Shown here piece by piece: positions 1 through 12,240 of a DNA stretch of 64,000 nt (within the stretch, counting starts at the first letter, position 1; each line of letters begins with the position of its first letter). The notes below the pieces were generated by a model. The model saw only the letters and a program-made list of their open reading frames with translations, searched no databases and had not been told where the DNA came from. Location of the stretch: NCBI RefSeq assembly GCF_041146795.1, contig NC_135172.1:36689623-36753622 (forward strand), in the 5' to 3' direction. The translations under genes and the position numbers were made by a program. The stretch comes from Maylandia zebra. Lineage: Eukaryota; Chordata; Actinopteri; Cichliformes; Cichlidae.

Positions 1-660
1 ATGAGCACTGGCTTAGATGATACATTGGTAACTCACAGTGGTCCACTGAGGTCACCTGACCTTTCAAGTAAAACAGTGAATGCCTGTTCTTTCATCCTGT
101 CCTCTTTTTAAATCCCGGTGTTGTTAGTCTGAATTTTATGCTTCATACTGTTTCGTACACCAGTCATGGAAAGGAAATACTTGTGCCTCATTTTCCAGTC
201 AGTCCACTGGACAGTAGCTGTTTTGTGCTGTGTTATGATCTATTATATTATCTGTTATATCTGGGTTTCTTCCAAAAGGGGAAAAAATTCAATAATAATG
301 AAAGCTAAACTGGGAGCCCATTAAAACATACATAATGACTTCATACTTTTCAAAAAAATTAAAACTGCTCAAAATTAGAGAGAAATTAGAAAACTACATT
401 CCTGCTGACTGATTTTGATATAACAGGGTACTGTTAAGGTTCAAATATTGAGGAAGGAGAGTACAAACAACCATTGGTCCAGAAGAGCGTGGTCAAACAA
501 TTGATTTTTGCTCCACAGTACTCTATATCCACGATTCACGGTTGATTTACTATGTGTTTTAACATACTTGTCTATATCTGATGCATTCACCAGACAGCCC
601 CTTTTCACAAGTCTTGGAAGAACGATGGGCACTATAAACACAATGTATGCATGTTGTTGC
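1..660. other. No gene seen
   Basis: AT-rich sequence with no ORF showing recognisable protein similarity, no splice-flanked exon and no repeat I can name. Short open frames here look random. Confidence 0.5.
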
Positions 661-664
661 TTAA

Positions 665-930
665 AACTTCAATTCAGCTCAATTCAATTTCGTTTTATTT
701 ATATAATGCCAAATCACAACAGCAGTTGGCTCAAGGCGCTTTACATTGTTGGTAAAGACACTACAATAATACAAGGAAACATCAAACGACCCCCTTTGAG
801 CAAGCAATTGGCAACAGTGGGAAGGAAAAACTCCTTTTTAACTTGAAAAAGCCTCCAGCAGAATGAAGCTCAGTGAGGGACCGCCATCTGTCGCAACCAG
901 CTGGAGGTGGTGGGAGGAAGACAGAATAAA
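665..930 (+). repeat. Abundant fish interspersed repeat (Tttatttatata...caaatcacaaca type), copy 1
   Basis: Begins with tcaattcaatttcgttttat and continues through caaatcacaacagcagt, caaggcgctttacat, gagcaagcaattggcaaca and gggaaggaaaaactcc. The same order of words recurs at 38350-38530, 45480-45592 and 62390-62600. I recall this as a very common percomorph repeat but cannot give a library name. Confidence 0.7.
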
Positions 931-1005
931 AGACACACTGTGACAGACTGATCTTCTTGATAGCTTTTTCAATAATATAAATGCTTTTCCCAACTTGTTA
1001 TCAGG

Positions 1006-1078
1006 TTGTTACACTATTGCTAATATGTAATTTTTTAACTGACCTATAGTTAAAAAATGTTACATATTAGCAGTAACT
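1006..1078. repeat. Imperfect inverted repeat (hairpin)
   Basis: Left arm gctaatatgtaattttttaa and right arm ttaaaaaatgttacatatta are near reverse complements around the 7-nt loop gacctat at 1041-1047. The arms extend outward to gttac/gtaac with a small bulge. Confidence 0.7.
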
Positions 1079-1730
1079 ACATATAATTCATTATAAATCA
1101 CTCTACACCAATGTCAAAAAAGGAAATGTAAGCAAATAATAATAATGATGATGATGATAGTACACAATATGTGAATTTGCACAATTAATCAAATTTCTTA
1201 TTTATTTTCTGTCTTTCTTATTCAAATAATTAGTATCACACTATATGAATGACTCAGTTTGATGAGGCTATAATTGCGATGCTATTATTACATTATTAGG
1301 CTGTAGACCGTATATAAATAAATTTATATGTGGTTCAAGGACTATACTGGCTGCTTTTTAAATCTTTTTTTTTTTTTTAAGACAATAACAACATATACGG
1401 CTCAATTTTAGCTAAAGTGGGCTAAAAGAGTAAATCAACACAGTTTAGTTTTTCTTCATTACAAAGAAATTCTGCTTTGGTAAAGAAACGCGTCAGCAGG
1501 ACTCTTTGGGCTCACGCTTTCAAAAGCAAATACAGTGAAACCCCGACTTACGAATACCCCATTTAACGAGAAATTCAAGTTACGAAGGCACTTAACGACA
1601 ATATTTCTGCCCTTGTTACGGCAAAATGCCCGCGTAACGAAATCCGCTGGCTCTGATTGGCTGAGCCCAAAATGCCTACAATGCCCACAATGCCTTCCGA
1701 ATCATGTGACAACCCCCTTGGCTTTTGTAG

Positions 1731-2471
1731 TAGTGATGTGCGATACCACTGATTTCCTTTCCAATCCGATACCAAGTAAAATTCAGGGTGGTATCGATGA
1801 TACTGATCCGATACCGATACTTTGTAAAAACACGTTTTATTTATTGCATCTCAAATTATAGCGTCATAATGATTACAGGACATCAGATTACTTGTTCTTA
1901 TCACTTAATAATACAGAATTCATCATATAGAAATAAAAAAAAACCTGAAGCTGTGCGCTATTTGAACACCTTGCCTGCCTGCAGCACTAAAGGACTCCAT
2001 GAGAGACGTTTGTCTTGCCCTAGCAGCACCTGTCCCTGTCCTCCTCTTCAGTTCGCCTCAACATACGCTCGTCATATTCTGTGATATTATTTACTCTGAG
2101 GTGTTTGACAAATTTGTGGTGTTGCCACAACACCTCACTTTCTTGCCACATGTATCGCAAACCACGTTTGTGGATGTAAAATACATCCGCACATGACTCC
2201 AGTTACGCTCAGCCATTGTTGTGAGTGCGCACGCCAAGGGGCTGCGCCACATTTATACAGCCATATTTCGCACATGACTATGAAAGGCAGAAGAGGAAGT
2301 AGTTCCTTCCAATGTAGACAATCTGAATGAAATAGGTTCTTCCCACTGTGTTCCTGTTAATGATAAACTACAAATTTACCCTAAATTACTAAAGTATCGA
2401 TATTTTAATGTGAGAATCGATTCTAGAACATAAATGACTGGCATCGGAGGAATCGATATTTCACATCACTA
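1731..2471 (-). mobile_element. hAT superfamily element, internally deleted, 741 bp
   Basis: Ends are TAGTGATGTGCGATA on the left and, reverse-complemented, TAGTGATGTGAAATA on the right. The flanking 8-bp sequences TTTTGTAG (1723-1730) and TTTCGTAG (2472-2479) match at 7 of 8 positions, as expected for a hAT duplication. A BED-type zinc-finger remnant is encoded on the minus strand inside it, so it derives from a ZBED-type autonomous element. Confidence 0.85.
2091..2216 (-). pseudogene. BED zinc-finger remnant of a hAT transposase
   Basis: A 41-codon frame starts MAERNWSHVRMYFTSTN and continues with CDTCGKKVRCCG and NTTNL. A Cys-x2-Cys pair followed by G-N-T-x-N-L is the core of the BED finger found at the N-terminus of hAT transposases. 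The frame then ends at a TAA where the finger's His pair is expected; the neighbouring frame carries KHLRVNN, so a one-base frameshift is the likely cause. Only the N-terminal domain survives. Confidence 0.7.
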
Positions 2472-2646
2472 TTTCGTAGTTGTGCTTCACTGTCCCACTT
2501 GAACGACGTATTGTTGGTGCAGTTAGCAATTAGCCTATAGCCTATCGTTCACTCAAAAGGGGCGATGGGTGCTTTGATTTACAAAAATTTTCGACTTACG
2601 AAAGACCCTCGGGAACAATTTAATTTCACAAGTCGGGGTTCTACTG

Positions 2647-3805
2647 CCGGGAAAGGAGAGTTCGTCCGTTAGTCGAACCTCGGATACAGGAGGAACAATA
2701 CGGTTTTCGTCCTGGTCGCGGAACACTGGACCAGCTCTTTATCCTCTCCAGGATACTTGAGGGTGCATGGGAGTTTGCCCAACCAGTCTACATGTGTTTT
2801 GTGGACTTGGAGAAGGCATTCGACCGTGTCCCTCGGGGTGTCCTGTGGGAGGTGTTGCGGGAATGTGGGGTGTCTGGCCCATTGCTACGGGCCATTCGAT
2901 CCCTATACAACCGTTGCAAGAGCTTGGTTCGCATTGCCGGCAATAAGTCGGACTCGTTCCCGGTGGGTGATGGGCTCCGCCAGGGCTGCCCTTTGTCTCC
3001 GGTTCTGTTCATAATTTTTATGGACAGGATTTCTAGGCGCAGCCAAGTGGCGGAGGGCTTTCGCTTTGGTGGCCTCAGAATCTCATCTCTGATTTTTGCA
3101 GATGATGTGGTTCTGTTGGCTTCATCGGGTGAGGGCCTCCAGCTCGCACTGGAACGGTTCGCAGCCGAGTGTGAAGCAGCGGGAATGAGGATCAGCACCT
3201 CCAAATCTGAGGCCATGGTTCTCAGCCGGAAAAGGGTGGAGTGCCCACTCCGGGTCGGGGATGAGTTCCTGCCCCAAGTGGAGGAGTTCAAGTATCTCGG
3301 GGTCTTGTTCGCGAGTGATGGGAGAAGGGAGCCGGAGATCGACAGACGGATTGGGGCTGCAGCTGCAGTAATGCGGACGCTGCACCGGTCCGTCGTGGTG
3401 AAGAGGGAGCTGAGTGTAAAAGCGAAGCTCTCAATTTACCGGTCAATCTACGTCCCTACCCTCACCTATGGCCACGAGCTGTGGGTAGTGACCGAAAGAA
3501 CGAGATCGCGGATACAAGCGGCAGAAATGAGCTTCCTCCGAAGGGTGGCTGGCCTCTCCCTTAGAGATAGGGTGAGAAGTTCGGCCATCCGGGAGGGGCT
3601 CAGAGTAGAGCAGCTGCTGCTCCACATCGAAAGGAGCCAGCTGAGGTGGTTCGGGCATCTGACAAGGATGCCCCCTGGGCGCCTCCTGGGTGAGGTGTTC
3701 CAGGCATGTCCCACCGGCAGTAGATGCCCACCGCCTCTTTGCTTAGGCTGCTGCCCCCGCAACCCGGCCCCGGACAAAGCGGATGAAGATGGATGGATGG
3801 ATGGA
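2647..3805 (+). mobile_element. RTE-clade (Rex3-like) LINE, 5'-truncated
   Basis: Opens inside the reverse transcriptase (LVEPRIQEEQYGFRPGRGT) and ends in GATG repeats (ggatggatggatgg), a tail I recall as typical of Rex3. It is bracketed by GGGTTCTACTG at 2636-2646 and 3806-3816, an 11-bp target duplication that also recreates the end of the host MITE. Confidence 0.88.
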
Positions 3806-3823
3806 GGGTTCTACTGTATGTAA
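2669..3823 (+). pseudogene. Reverse transcriptase fragment of Rex3-like LINE
   Basis: One open frame from about 2669 covers the RT palm: QEEQYGFRPGRG, MCFVDLEKAFDRVPRG, GLRQGCPLSPVLFIIFMD, the catalytic IFADDVVLLASS and FKYLGVLF. The thumb and C-terminal region follow (YGHELWVVTERTRSRIQAAE, RSQLRWFGHLTRMPPGR). After ACPTGSR the expected arginine-rich and SRLAWERLG-like stretch is missing, replaced by an out-of-frame join near 3725. The endonuclease domain is absent through 5' truncation. It is therefore a dead copy, though the RT core is uninterrupted and suggests fairly recent insertion. Domain order and motifs match RTE/Rex3 elements of fish. Confidence 0.88.
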
Positions 3824-3908
3824 AATTACAGAAAAAAACTGCTTATACCTCATTAGTCCAGAAATGTAAATCTACTAATTCAAAGAAAATGTGTTTGACT
3901 GTAAAAAA

Positions 3909-3938
3909 AAAAAGAAAGAAAGAAAGAAAGAAAGAAAC
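3909..3938 (+). repeat. (GAAA)n microsatellite
   Basis: Short A-run followed by repeated aaag units. Confidence 0.8.
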
Positions 3939-3939
3939 C

Positions 3940-6900
3940 CTAAATTTCTACTGTAAAAAAACACAAAAACAAGAATTTAATGTAATGAAAAAAAGAAAAT
4001 GTTTTTAAACCCACAAGAATTTCTATCATTTAACGATTTCTTTCCAATTTTTACATTTTCCAGAGACATCCACTGGGCTGGATTGGGCACTTTGGTCATG
4101 TGTTTGACACATACACGTCCCATTTAACCCTGTATTTTGAGTTTTAAAGACAACTTGCAATATAGCAGCTAATCTTAATTAGCAACCAGCTGATTTAATT
4201 TAACATGGTTCATATCAGTTCATAGCTGTAATTACCCAAGATTTGAGATTGTGGTTACAGGCCAGCTGTTACAGGCCTTTGTTCATTAAGTCTACATGTC
4301 ACAGGAAAAGAAGATGTTGTGTAAGCCATATCTTATAAAAACAACACAACACAATACTGAAAAGAACAAATACACCTGAAAGGAGGCTTGTTAAAATAAA
4401 TTGATACGCCTACAGAAAACAGACAGGAAGAGGTTGTTTTTTTAACAGCTCCCGTCCTGAAACAAAACAGTTATTTTTCCCCAGCCTACACTATGTCGAA
4501 TTAACATACTAGAATTATTCACTCCCAGTCTAACACAGCCATTGATTCACTCAGAGCAAAGAGCCCGAGGTCAATTTTAAAATGCTGATCAGCTGCACCT
4601 TAGAGTTAAGATGTACAGTGGAAATAAGTCAGCAAGAGGGGAGTGGATGGAGACTGAGAAGGAGCTAGAACGGTAGAGACAGAAAGAAACAGGAAAGAGT
4701 GTGTATGTGTGTGAGAAGAGTGAAACAACTGAGAAAGAGACAGAGACAAGAAGACAGCTCCCAGCAGAACTCTAAAACAACAGCGCGTCTTGCTGACGGA
4801 TGATACGCAGAGGCCGGCTGACCAGTCAAGCAAGCAGTCCATTCCCTCCTGAACAACCTGTCACAGAATGGGATCCACATCAGCAGCACATGAGAGGAGA
4901 GGATAAAGCAAAAAGTAGAGGATAGGAAGGTCAAAATAGGGCAGAAAGAAGTGCAAGAGGAATAGGTGAGAATCGAGATGATGGCACAATAAGGGAAATA
5001 CACAAATCGGGCGGGGAAGAAAGATGAGAAGGAAGGAGGCAAAGTGAATCACAGAGGAGGCCATGGAGATTTGAAAAGGGCAGTTAAGCCATCTTTCTCA
5101 ATTATTCATTCAGAAATCAATACAGCCTCTGTGCAGTAGAGATGAGAGGTTAAAGAAAGAACATCAGAAGAAAGGAGCTGGGTGAATTTCCAGAGATTTA
5201 CTTTTTAATTTGTTCAATTATTTAGCTTTGGATGCATGGAAAATTTGGAAAATTCCTATGAATGTTGTGACCTGTGAGGTCAATTGTCCTCTCTGTTGGT
5301 TTACAGCAAATCTAAGGTTAAGAATGAAATGCTGTTGGAGAAATGTGTTCTCAAATGACCTGCCTGGCTTAGGGAAGAGGTTGTAAAAAAGAAAATGGCT
5401 GTAAAAATAACAATAAAAATACACCATGAATTTACCTTCCAGGGTTCACTCATGGTCTTTTATTTGTTAAATTGTAAGACTGCTGACTGGCATAACAAGA
5501 AAAATAACTCATAAGTGAGGGTATTAGCCTTTTGTTTGTGATCAGATCAAGCCATTACACCCTGTGACTCATGGGGTCCTTACAGCCTCCTCTCCAAAGT
5601 TTTCCTTTGTGTGCAATGGCTAGGGGGATCGAGGGATATATCTCTTAAATGTCATGAAGACTGATGGCGGGTGTGTTTAAGTGTGGTGACATTACTGCCT
5701 CTATACTCTCCCTCTTCCTAAGTCAGGCTTGTCTGCTTTCTGCACTGACATTTTGCCAACCATGTTTACGTGGAACTTGCCGGCCAAAATGTCACTCCAA
5801 GATTTATAGCTGTGAACATTGACCGGTGGAGCAGAAAGAAGGTGTGTGCAACCAGGTAGAGAAAGGCAGAGAACAAATTAATCTGAGCAATCACCGGGTC
5901 TCCATCTTCGTCTTTTTCCTTTTATAATGTCCATTGCCTCCTCTTTTCTTTGATGTCCACTATCATCTCTTCTGTTCTGTGAAATTCTCTTGCCCTCCCA
6001 GAAATGTGTTTGCTGAAAATAACTGATTCTCCTTTTGGTTCAACTTTTCTTGTTTTGTATACGTGTTAATATTTTTGATTTAATAGAGAGAAATTAGCAT
6101 TTTACGTTTTACCATGGTGGTTTTTTTGTGCTTTCAGATTTTGCAGTAATACCATTTGTTTCTTCTAAATATTAAGGTTGGTCATGAACATCGACAATTT
6201 GAACGTTGAATAAATTACATACGCTCCCTTGTTTACCAGGTCCTATCTAGTTGTATGCATCGCAATGCATGTTGTGTCACTGGTCCTCTTCTACACTTCC
6301 GTTGCATCACATCTTGAAGCTGCCAACCACCATTAAACAACAAAAGAACAGTACCAAAAGACACCAATGCTAAAAAATGCTGAGGTCTGGATTTGGACCG
6401 ATCCAATGCAGCACCTTGATACTTTTCCTTTTTCAGCTACTCTGTTGTGGATGGTCTGTTTGGGATTGTTGTCTTGTTGCATAACCCAGTTTGAGCCAAG
6501 CTTTAGCTGTCAGATAGATGGACTCACATTTGACTCTACAGTGCTGTATGCAGAGAACTTCATGGTCAACTTAATGACTGCAAAGTTCCCAGGGCCTGTG
6601 GCTGCAAAATAAACTTCAAATCATTAAAGGCTTGCAGTTTGTTCAGATGCAACTTTGCAAACTGAAACCATGCTGCTGTGTTCCTTTTAGAGAGGAGAGG
6701 TTTTCTTCTGGCAACCCTTCCAGTCAAGCAGTACTTGCTCATTCTTTTTCTAATTGTACAGTCATAAACGTTAACATTTAACGTGCAGTTGTAATGAGTT
6801 GTACTGTAACTCTCTGTTTTTTTGTAGTTTTCCTCTTTTGGTAGGACATCCACTCATGGGAAGATTGTTGCATTGTGAAAAGACAATACCAGACCAAGAA

Positions 6901-9420
6901 ATCACCAACACTTCTGTTTTTATCAAGGAGGTCACACTAGCTGATGATCAGTTAATCAAGTACAGTCGGTTGGGAGCACCTGGTACATGGAAACAGCAAG
7001 TGTGTCTTTACTTTTTCACAGGACTCTAATCAGTGTTTTTTCAGATGAGTGTAAAAGATGGATGTAGTTTCTAGGTTTGTAGAAGGGAAGACGATGTCAA
7101 AGTGCCTTAAACTACCATTCTTTCTAATGACCACTTGGGGGCAGCTCCCCTGGTTGCGGAATATAGTCTGATTGTAAAGAAGTTTATTGGAAAGCAACCC
7201 TACATTCTCCTTCTTTTATGGCTTTAGTAAACACATTCCTGAAGATTTTATGGTCACTGAATACAACATGATGTTCGTTTTCTAAATTATGCTTCCATGA
7301 GAATCAAAAAAGAGGACAAAGCAAATTGGGTTTTACCTTGTGACTGATTAGTTAAAATTGTTTGAGTATCAGACAGTTTCTAACTTCAGTCCACACCTCG
7401 TTTGCAAAATCCTGTTTTAAAACACCAAGATGGTGATGCACAACCAATGACATCATCTTTTGTAGTTATTTCTCATTTCAGTCACATGATGGTTGCAGGT
7501 TAGCACCTATAGTTTTCCATTGTTCTTTTTCCCCCCCTCATAATTACGCCAAAAAAACCATCCTGTTTTTACACAGCAGTTTATAGTTCAACAGGGAACG
7601 ATTACATGATACTGGATGGATGTGCTAGTTTTTCAGCCAGCTTTTGTTATTTTAAAACTCTCAGATACTCCATCATTGCAAAGGTAAGAGCTTGTAGGAT
7701 AGCATATTGTTGGTCAGTAGTATTGATTAATTATTACACAACAAGCCCCCGGGCCCCAACTTCTCACTTGAATGTTTTTGAGTTTGCGTTGGTGGTATTT
7801 GATTCTCTTCAAGGTAATTTGTTCCTTTTCTATTCTCTGTTTTATTTTGAAACATTTTTACCCAATTTGTGTTCATTCTTTATCTGCTTTTGACACTTTT
7901 GTGTCACTTTTTATTTAATGTTTAGGCTTTATTGTGATTTTACATCTCTTTGTAGAAATATGCTTTTGGTGTCATAGCAGTCCTTTTGCCCTTGTTTGCA
8001 TTGTTTTGCATATATTGTTGTTGTTATAAAATGTTTTTCATCTCTTCTGTCTCTCTGCATCTCTTAATGGTTCTTCTATAATAAATACAATGAATAAATG
8101 AAATACTTCCAAACACTGACGTTTTTACTATTGCAATCAGTTCTTTTATCTTTATTCTTCTTTATTTTGCAATAAAACAATTTCAAAAGGCAGTTTATCT
8201 CCTGTCCTACCATATTTAGGGCTTTATCACTTGTTCTTCCTGATGTTTATGTTGTTTCAGATTCTCCCTTTTCCCTTTTTCTTCTTTTCTGCTATTTTCG
8301 TATGGTCCTATTGAAAATGTTAAAAGGAAAGTTGTGATGACTACATATCACATATCACAGTTTCTCCCAGGCCTAAATCCTCCCCTGGGGAGAAACATAC
8401 ACCACATGACAAGAATATTTAAAGCTTACCAGCTTATATGTTAGCGGTAAGATTTCGCTTTTGCTTTTTCTTCTCGTTAAATGACTCTTAACATTCCTGG
8501 CGTGCAAACGTAGAATCAGCCAAAAGAGGATAATTATAGGGGAAAATGTGAGTGAATTCACAATAGAAAAAGAAAGAATGTGTAAGAGCTGAACTTCTTG
8601 CATACATTCAGGATCGTATGACGTGCTGTGCACAAAGTTATATGATACAGTCCTAGTGGGACCGGGTGGTGGTGTCCTCTGAGGCAAGAAGTCACATCTT
8701 AAGGGCATTGTTTCGCTTCCTTTATGGGCTACGTGAAAAATGTCCTATCTGCCCTGCTTTGGCTCTAAACGCTGTATGTGACCCACATAAAACAGTCAAA
8801 AGGAACAAGGGCCCCATCCTATGTGCTCACTGTTTGTACACACATCATATGTCATGCTGCACTGAGTGTCATCATTGCATGGTGGGGAAATCAACTTCCT
8901 CTGTGGGAGAAGCTCTCTGTATAATGTGCTGGATGCATCATCCCTCAGCCTCTGCGCCAACCTCAAACCACCACAATCTCTCAGTGTGAAGAAGTGATCT
9001 GTCATGCAGGCAAGGTGGCACACTGAATCCCACTAAAACATGTACTGTGAATGATTTCTTTATGTAATGGACCACATCTCACTGACACTATGTGTGACCG
9101 TTTGCTCTAAATATAATTACAATGTACCAGCACTTGCTATATCAATGCATTCTTGCATCTGTTTTTCAAAAACCCCTCCTGTCATTAACAGCCCTGGAAA
9201 TATCATTTCTCACATCTACCCAGAGAATGCACAGGAAGCACAAAGTTTTCATCCGAGTGACTTCCTTCTGGTGTAATATAAACTGACAGACACCCATTAT
9301 CCTTTGTCACAGCTGCCACCACACTGTGCTCCACTGGTGCTTGAATGCACACACTAATCATATGTTAAATGAGTAACAAGTAGGTTGCAATTGATTCTCT
9401 ATAGATATAATGTTGTTAAG
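3940..9420. other. No gene recognised
   Basis: About 5.5 kb of AT-rich sequence. It includes a purine-rich tract (about 4620-5060) and a T-rich tract (about 7780-8330). The open frames are under 115 codons, lack family motifs and lack exon-like GC contrast. I could not assign a repeat family. Confidence 0.5.
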
Positions 9421-9429
9421 CTTTGGTCT

Positions 9430-10965
9430 TTAGCTCTGTATATTATCGTGGTCCCCTCCATCTATTGCCACGTTATTGTGGTGGGGGGGTTTTGTGTTTC
9501 CTGTGATCTCAGAGTTCATGTTATTGGGGGCAATTTGCCCCTGGTAGGGTTTCCTAAGGCAAATTGGTCCTGGGTTATGAGCCAGATGAAGACTGATTCA
9601 GAAAATCTATGATGACCAAAGATCAAGTGATCAGTTTACCCAGGACATGTTTATTAGGGTTCCACCCTGGAGCAAGGCACGGGGTAGGGGGCTCAAGACC
9701 ATGGGACCTGGCTTGCCTGAGACTGAAGGGGCTACATGAGTCACACTCATAAAGCTTTGGTGCCTTGTGGATTAGGCAATAGCCAGAAGTGGAAGTGATA
9801 GTGGTGAAATAGACAGCTTTCAAAACTTTATGTGGCTGGTGAAGATTCTGAGCTAGTACATAGCATAGTGTCTCTAAAGCTCTAAGTAATGACCGAAAGA
9901 CTGAGATCACATATACCAACAAGATACAGTTAGTCTTCCTTGAACAGCTCTGAAACCACGTTCCTGGAGAGGGGGTGGACCCTGTTCCACGCTGGAGTTG
10001 TAATATGTGAAAGTCAGCAGGTAGGGGTGTATACTTGTATCCCTACAGGTTTGGTGCATGTACATTGGGGTTTTCCCAAGTGAACAAAGATTTGCTTCCC
10101 TGGCCTTTGGGTCAGGGAGCGAATCCTAACTGAAATTTGTGCATATGTATCAAAGAGAGTATCCAGCTTTCCATGAGCGACTGGGCACGGTGCTGGAAAA
10201 TGCTCCACCTTGGGGCTCCATTGTCCACCATGACTTTAGTGCTCACATGAGCAACAACATTTGGAGGAGTGTGACTGAGAGGAATGACCTGTTCAGTCTG
10301 AACCAGTTCTGTTATTGAACCGCTGTGCAAAGCACAGTCTGTCCATAATAAAATCCATGTCTGAACATAAGAGCATAAGAGCAGTTGGCACCAGGTTGCA
10401 GATTGATGATTGATTTTGTAATTATTCATCAGATCTGCTGACACATAGCTGAGCTGTCAACTGATCCCCAACTGGTGGTGGCAGAGAAAAATGTTGGATA
10501 TGCCTAATGTACCCAAAACATATCATGTGGATGTGCTGGGAGCACCTGGTAGAGCCCCCAGTCAATGGCATCTTAAATTATCACTCATCATTCAGGCAGG
10601 ACCTCAACAGCATTTCAAGAGAGGCTGGAGATACTGAGTGGATCTCCTCAAACCCACTGACACGCCTTCTCTAATGGAAGCAGAGTGGACCATGTTTAGC
10701 AGTTCCATTAGTGAGGCACCTGCACGGAGCTGCCAGAGGTGAAGGGAGCTGTCAGGCTGTCAGACCACAGAGCAAGACGTCCGGTCAGTCTCAAAGCAAT
10801 TCTGGAAAACCTTCAAGTAAGTCAAGAAAGGTAAGTAGTGCTCTACTCACAGGGAATACGGTGTGGAGTCAACTAAAGATACAGTCAGATCCTCAAGGTG
10901 TCCCTTCTACTTTGAGAATCTCCTCATTGAAGCAGAGTCTGGAGATGAAGAGTACAATTTGCTTC
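9430..10965 (+). mobile_element. Decayed RTE/Rex3-like LINE, 5' half (leader and endonuclease)
   Basis: The leader resembles the 5' region of fish RTE elements (gcccctggtagggtttcc, aaggcaaattggtcctgg). From about 9950 a broken frame reads LERGWTLFHAGV, EYPAFHERLGTVLENAP and HDFSAHMSNN, decayed forms of the endonuclease words LERGWTLFHAGV, EYPAFLESLG and GDFNAHVGND. Further on EAEWTMFSSSI and QFWKT mark the linker before the RT. Stops and indels are frequent. Similarity stops near 10965, where Penelope sequence begins; the RT half resumes at 13883 in the same orientation. Confidence 0.75.
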
Positions 10966-11035
10966 GTCTTGATGCATGCTCAATCACCCAGGTAAGTAAA
11001 TCTCCAAAAGTTGATTCTGTTCATCTGGACGTAGC

Positions 11036-11287
11036 TGATAGGTTTGTAGCTTGAACCCATCCGCTGGAACGTTGAAGACAATATAATTACACTGCAAAGC
11101 AAGACACAAGTAGGCAAGCTTCTTCATGTTTCTCGTGCACGGGAGAGAACCGGACAGACGCCGTTCCTTCGCTTGACCCCAGTTGCTCTCGTCCGTTCTC
11201 CCGTACCACTGTTCTTTTATTGAGGTTACATGAATATGCATAAGTTCATTAACATATGACGTCTACATACACACAAAGAGTACCTTG

Positions 11288-11375
<88 letters not shown>

Positions 11376-11712
11376 GACTGCTGATCAAAGGGTCAAACAT
11401 CCTTGGTCAGGAAGAGGGTAGCCTCCCCCTCACCCTAGATGGTTCATCCTAGATAACACGGTGAGGAAGTCCTGCAGTTCATCTAAACAAAGAGCACTTA
11501 GACTAGAACAGACGCAACTACGTTAATCCTACCATAAAACAATAAGACACGGTATGACCTCTCATGCTCCCAAAGTGCTGTCTAATACACACAAAGTTTG
11601 CAGACTATCAAGGATCAAAACCTCTACCAATCTACAACTAATTACAAAACTCTAAGCATATATAAGTAAATATTTCTAAGCATAAATGACAATCAACAAT
11701 ACAAATCTAACA
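11036..11712 (-). mobile_element. Solo LTR, 677 bp
   Basis: Starts TGATAG and ends CTAACA, a near-perfect TG...CA inverted pair. It is flanked by identical 5-bp GTAGC at 11031-11035 and 11713-11717. The PLE sequence on each side reads across cleanly when it is removed (catctggac + gtagcgttttgtggg). On the minus strand an AATAAA (11216-11221) lies about 180 nt before the 3' end, as in a U3-R-U5 layout, so minus orientation is likely. No internal coding region remains, which fits LTR-LTR recombination. Class (gypsy, BEL or ERV) is not determined. Confidence 0.82.
11290..11373. repeat. (GT)n microsatellite inside the solo LTR
   Basis: About 84 bp of uninterrupted GT repeats. Confidence 0.98.
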
Positions 11713-12240
11713 GTAGCGTTTTGTGGGAGAAACATTTCGTCACTCATCCAAGTGACTTCTTCAGTCTCAGCTGACTGCAGGTTTCCCCAATCTTATAAAC
11801 AGCACATTTGCATAATGACTGAACCCAGCCCACTGGAGGAACAATGGGCTAGGAGGTCAGTTCCTTAATCTTAATTATGCAAATTCTCATGACCATTGAT
11901 CAACAACCACTGACCAAAACCCACTGATCAATGGCCATGAGTACTATTCACAGGGAGTTGGGGAATGGCTGCAATCACAGTATTGTAAGATGGCGAAAGA
12001 TGTACCCTTAGGCCCCCTCCTCGATTCAGAGATGATCTTTTCCTTTTCACGTAAATGGCCTCCTTCTTCTCCCCGCTTAAACCAGCGTTCCTCCCTGTCG
12101 ATGATGTGTACATCCTCATCATTGAAAGAGTGTCCACTGGCCTGTAGGTGTAAATAGACTGCAGAGTCCTGGCCTGACGAGGTATCTCTTCTGTGTTGTG
12201 CCATCCGTTTCGCCAGAGGTTGTTTGGTTTCCCCGATGTA

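Larger units (their letters stand above)
1533..3816. mobile_element. TA-flanked MITE (pogo/Tigger-like ends), split by two later insertions
   Basis: The left end is CAGTGAAACCCCGACTT and the right end, reverse-complemented, is CAGTAGAACCCCGACTT. TA dinucleotides flank it at 1531-1532 and 3817-3818. Without the hAT element (1731-2471) and the LINE (2647-3805) the MITE is only about 370 bp. TIR type and TA duplication fit a pogo/Tigger-like Tc1/mariner derivative. It has no coding capacity. Confidence 0.75.

Noticed and set aside
2788-3291. Minus-strand 167-codon frame over the LINE
   Set aside because: Antisense shadow of the Rex3-like reverse transcriptase frame.
4606-5064. Overlapping minus-strand frames up to 125 codons, rich in Phe, Leu and Ser
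   Set aside because: Product of a purine-rich tract read in antisense; no protein family resemblance.
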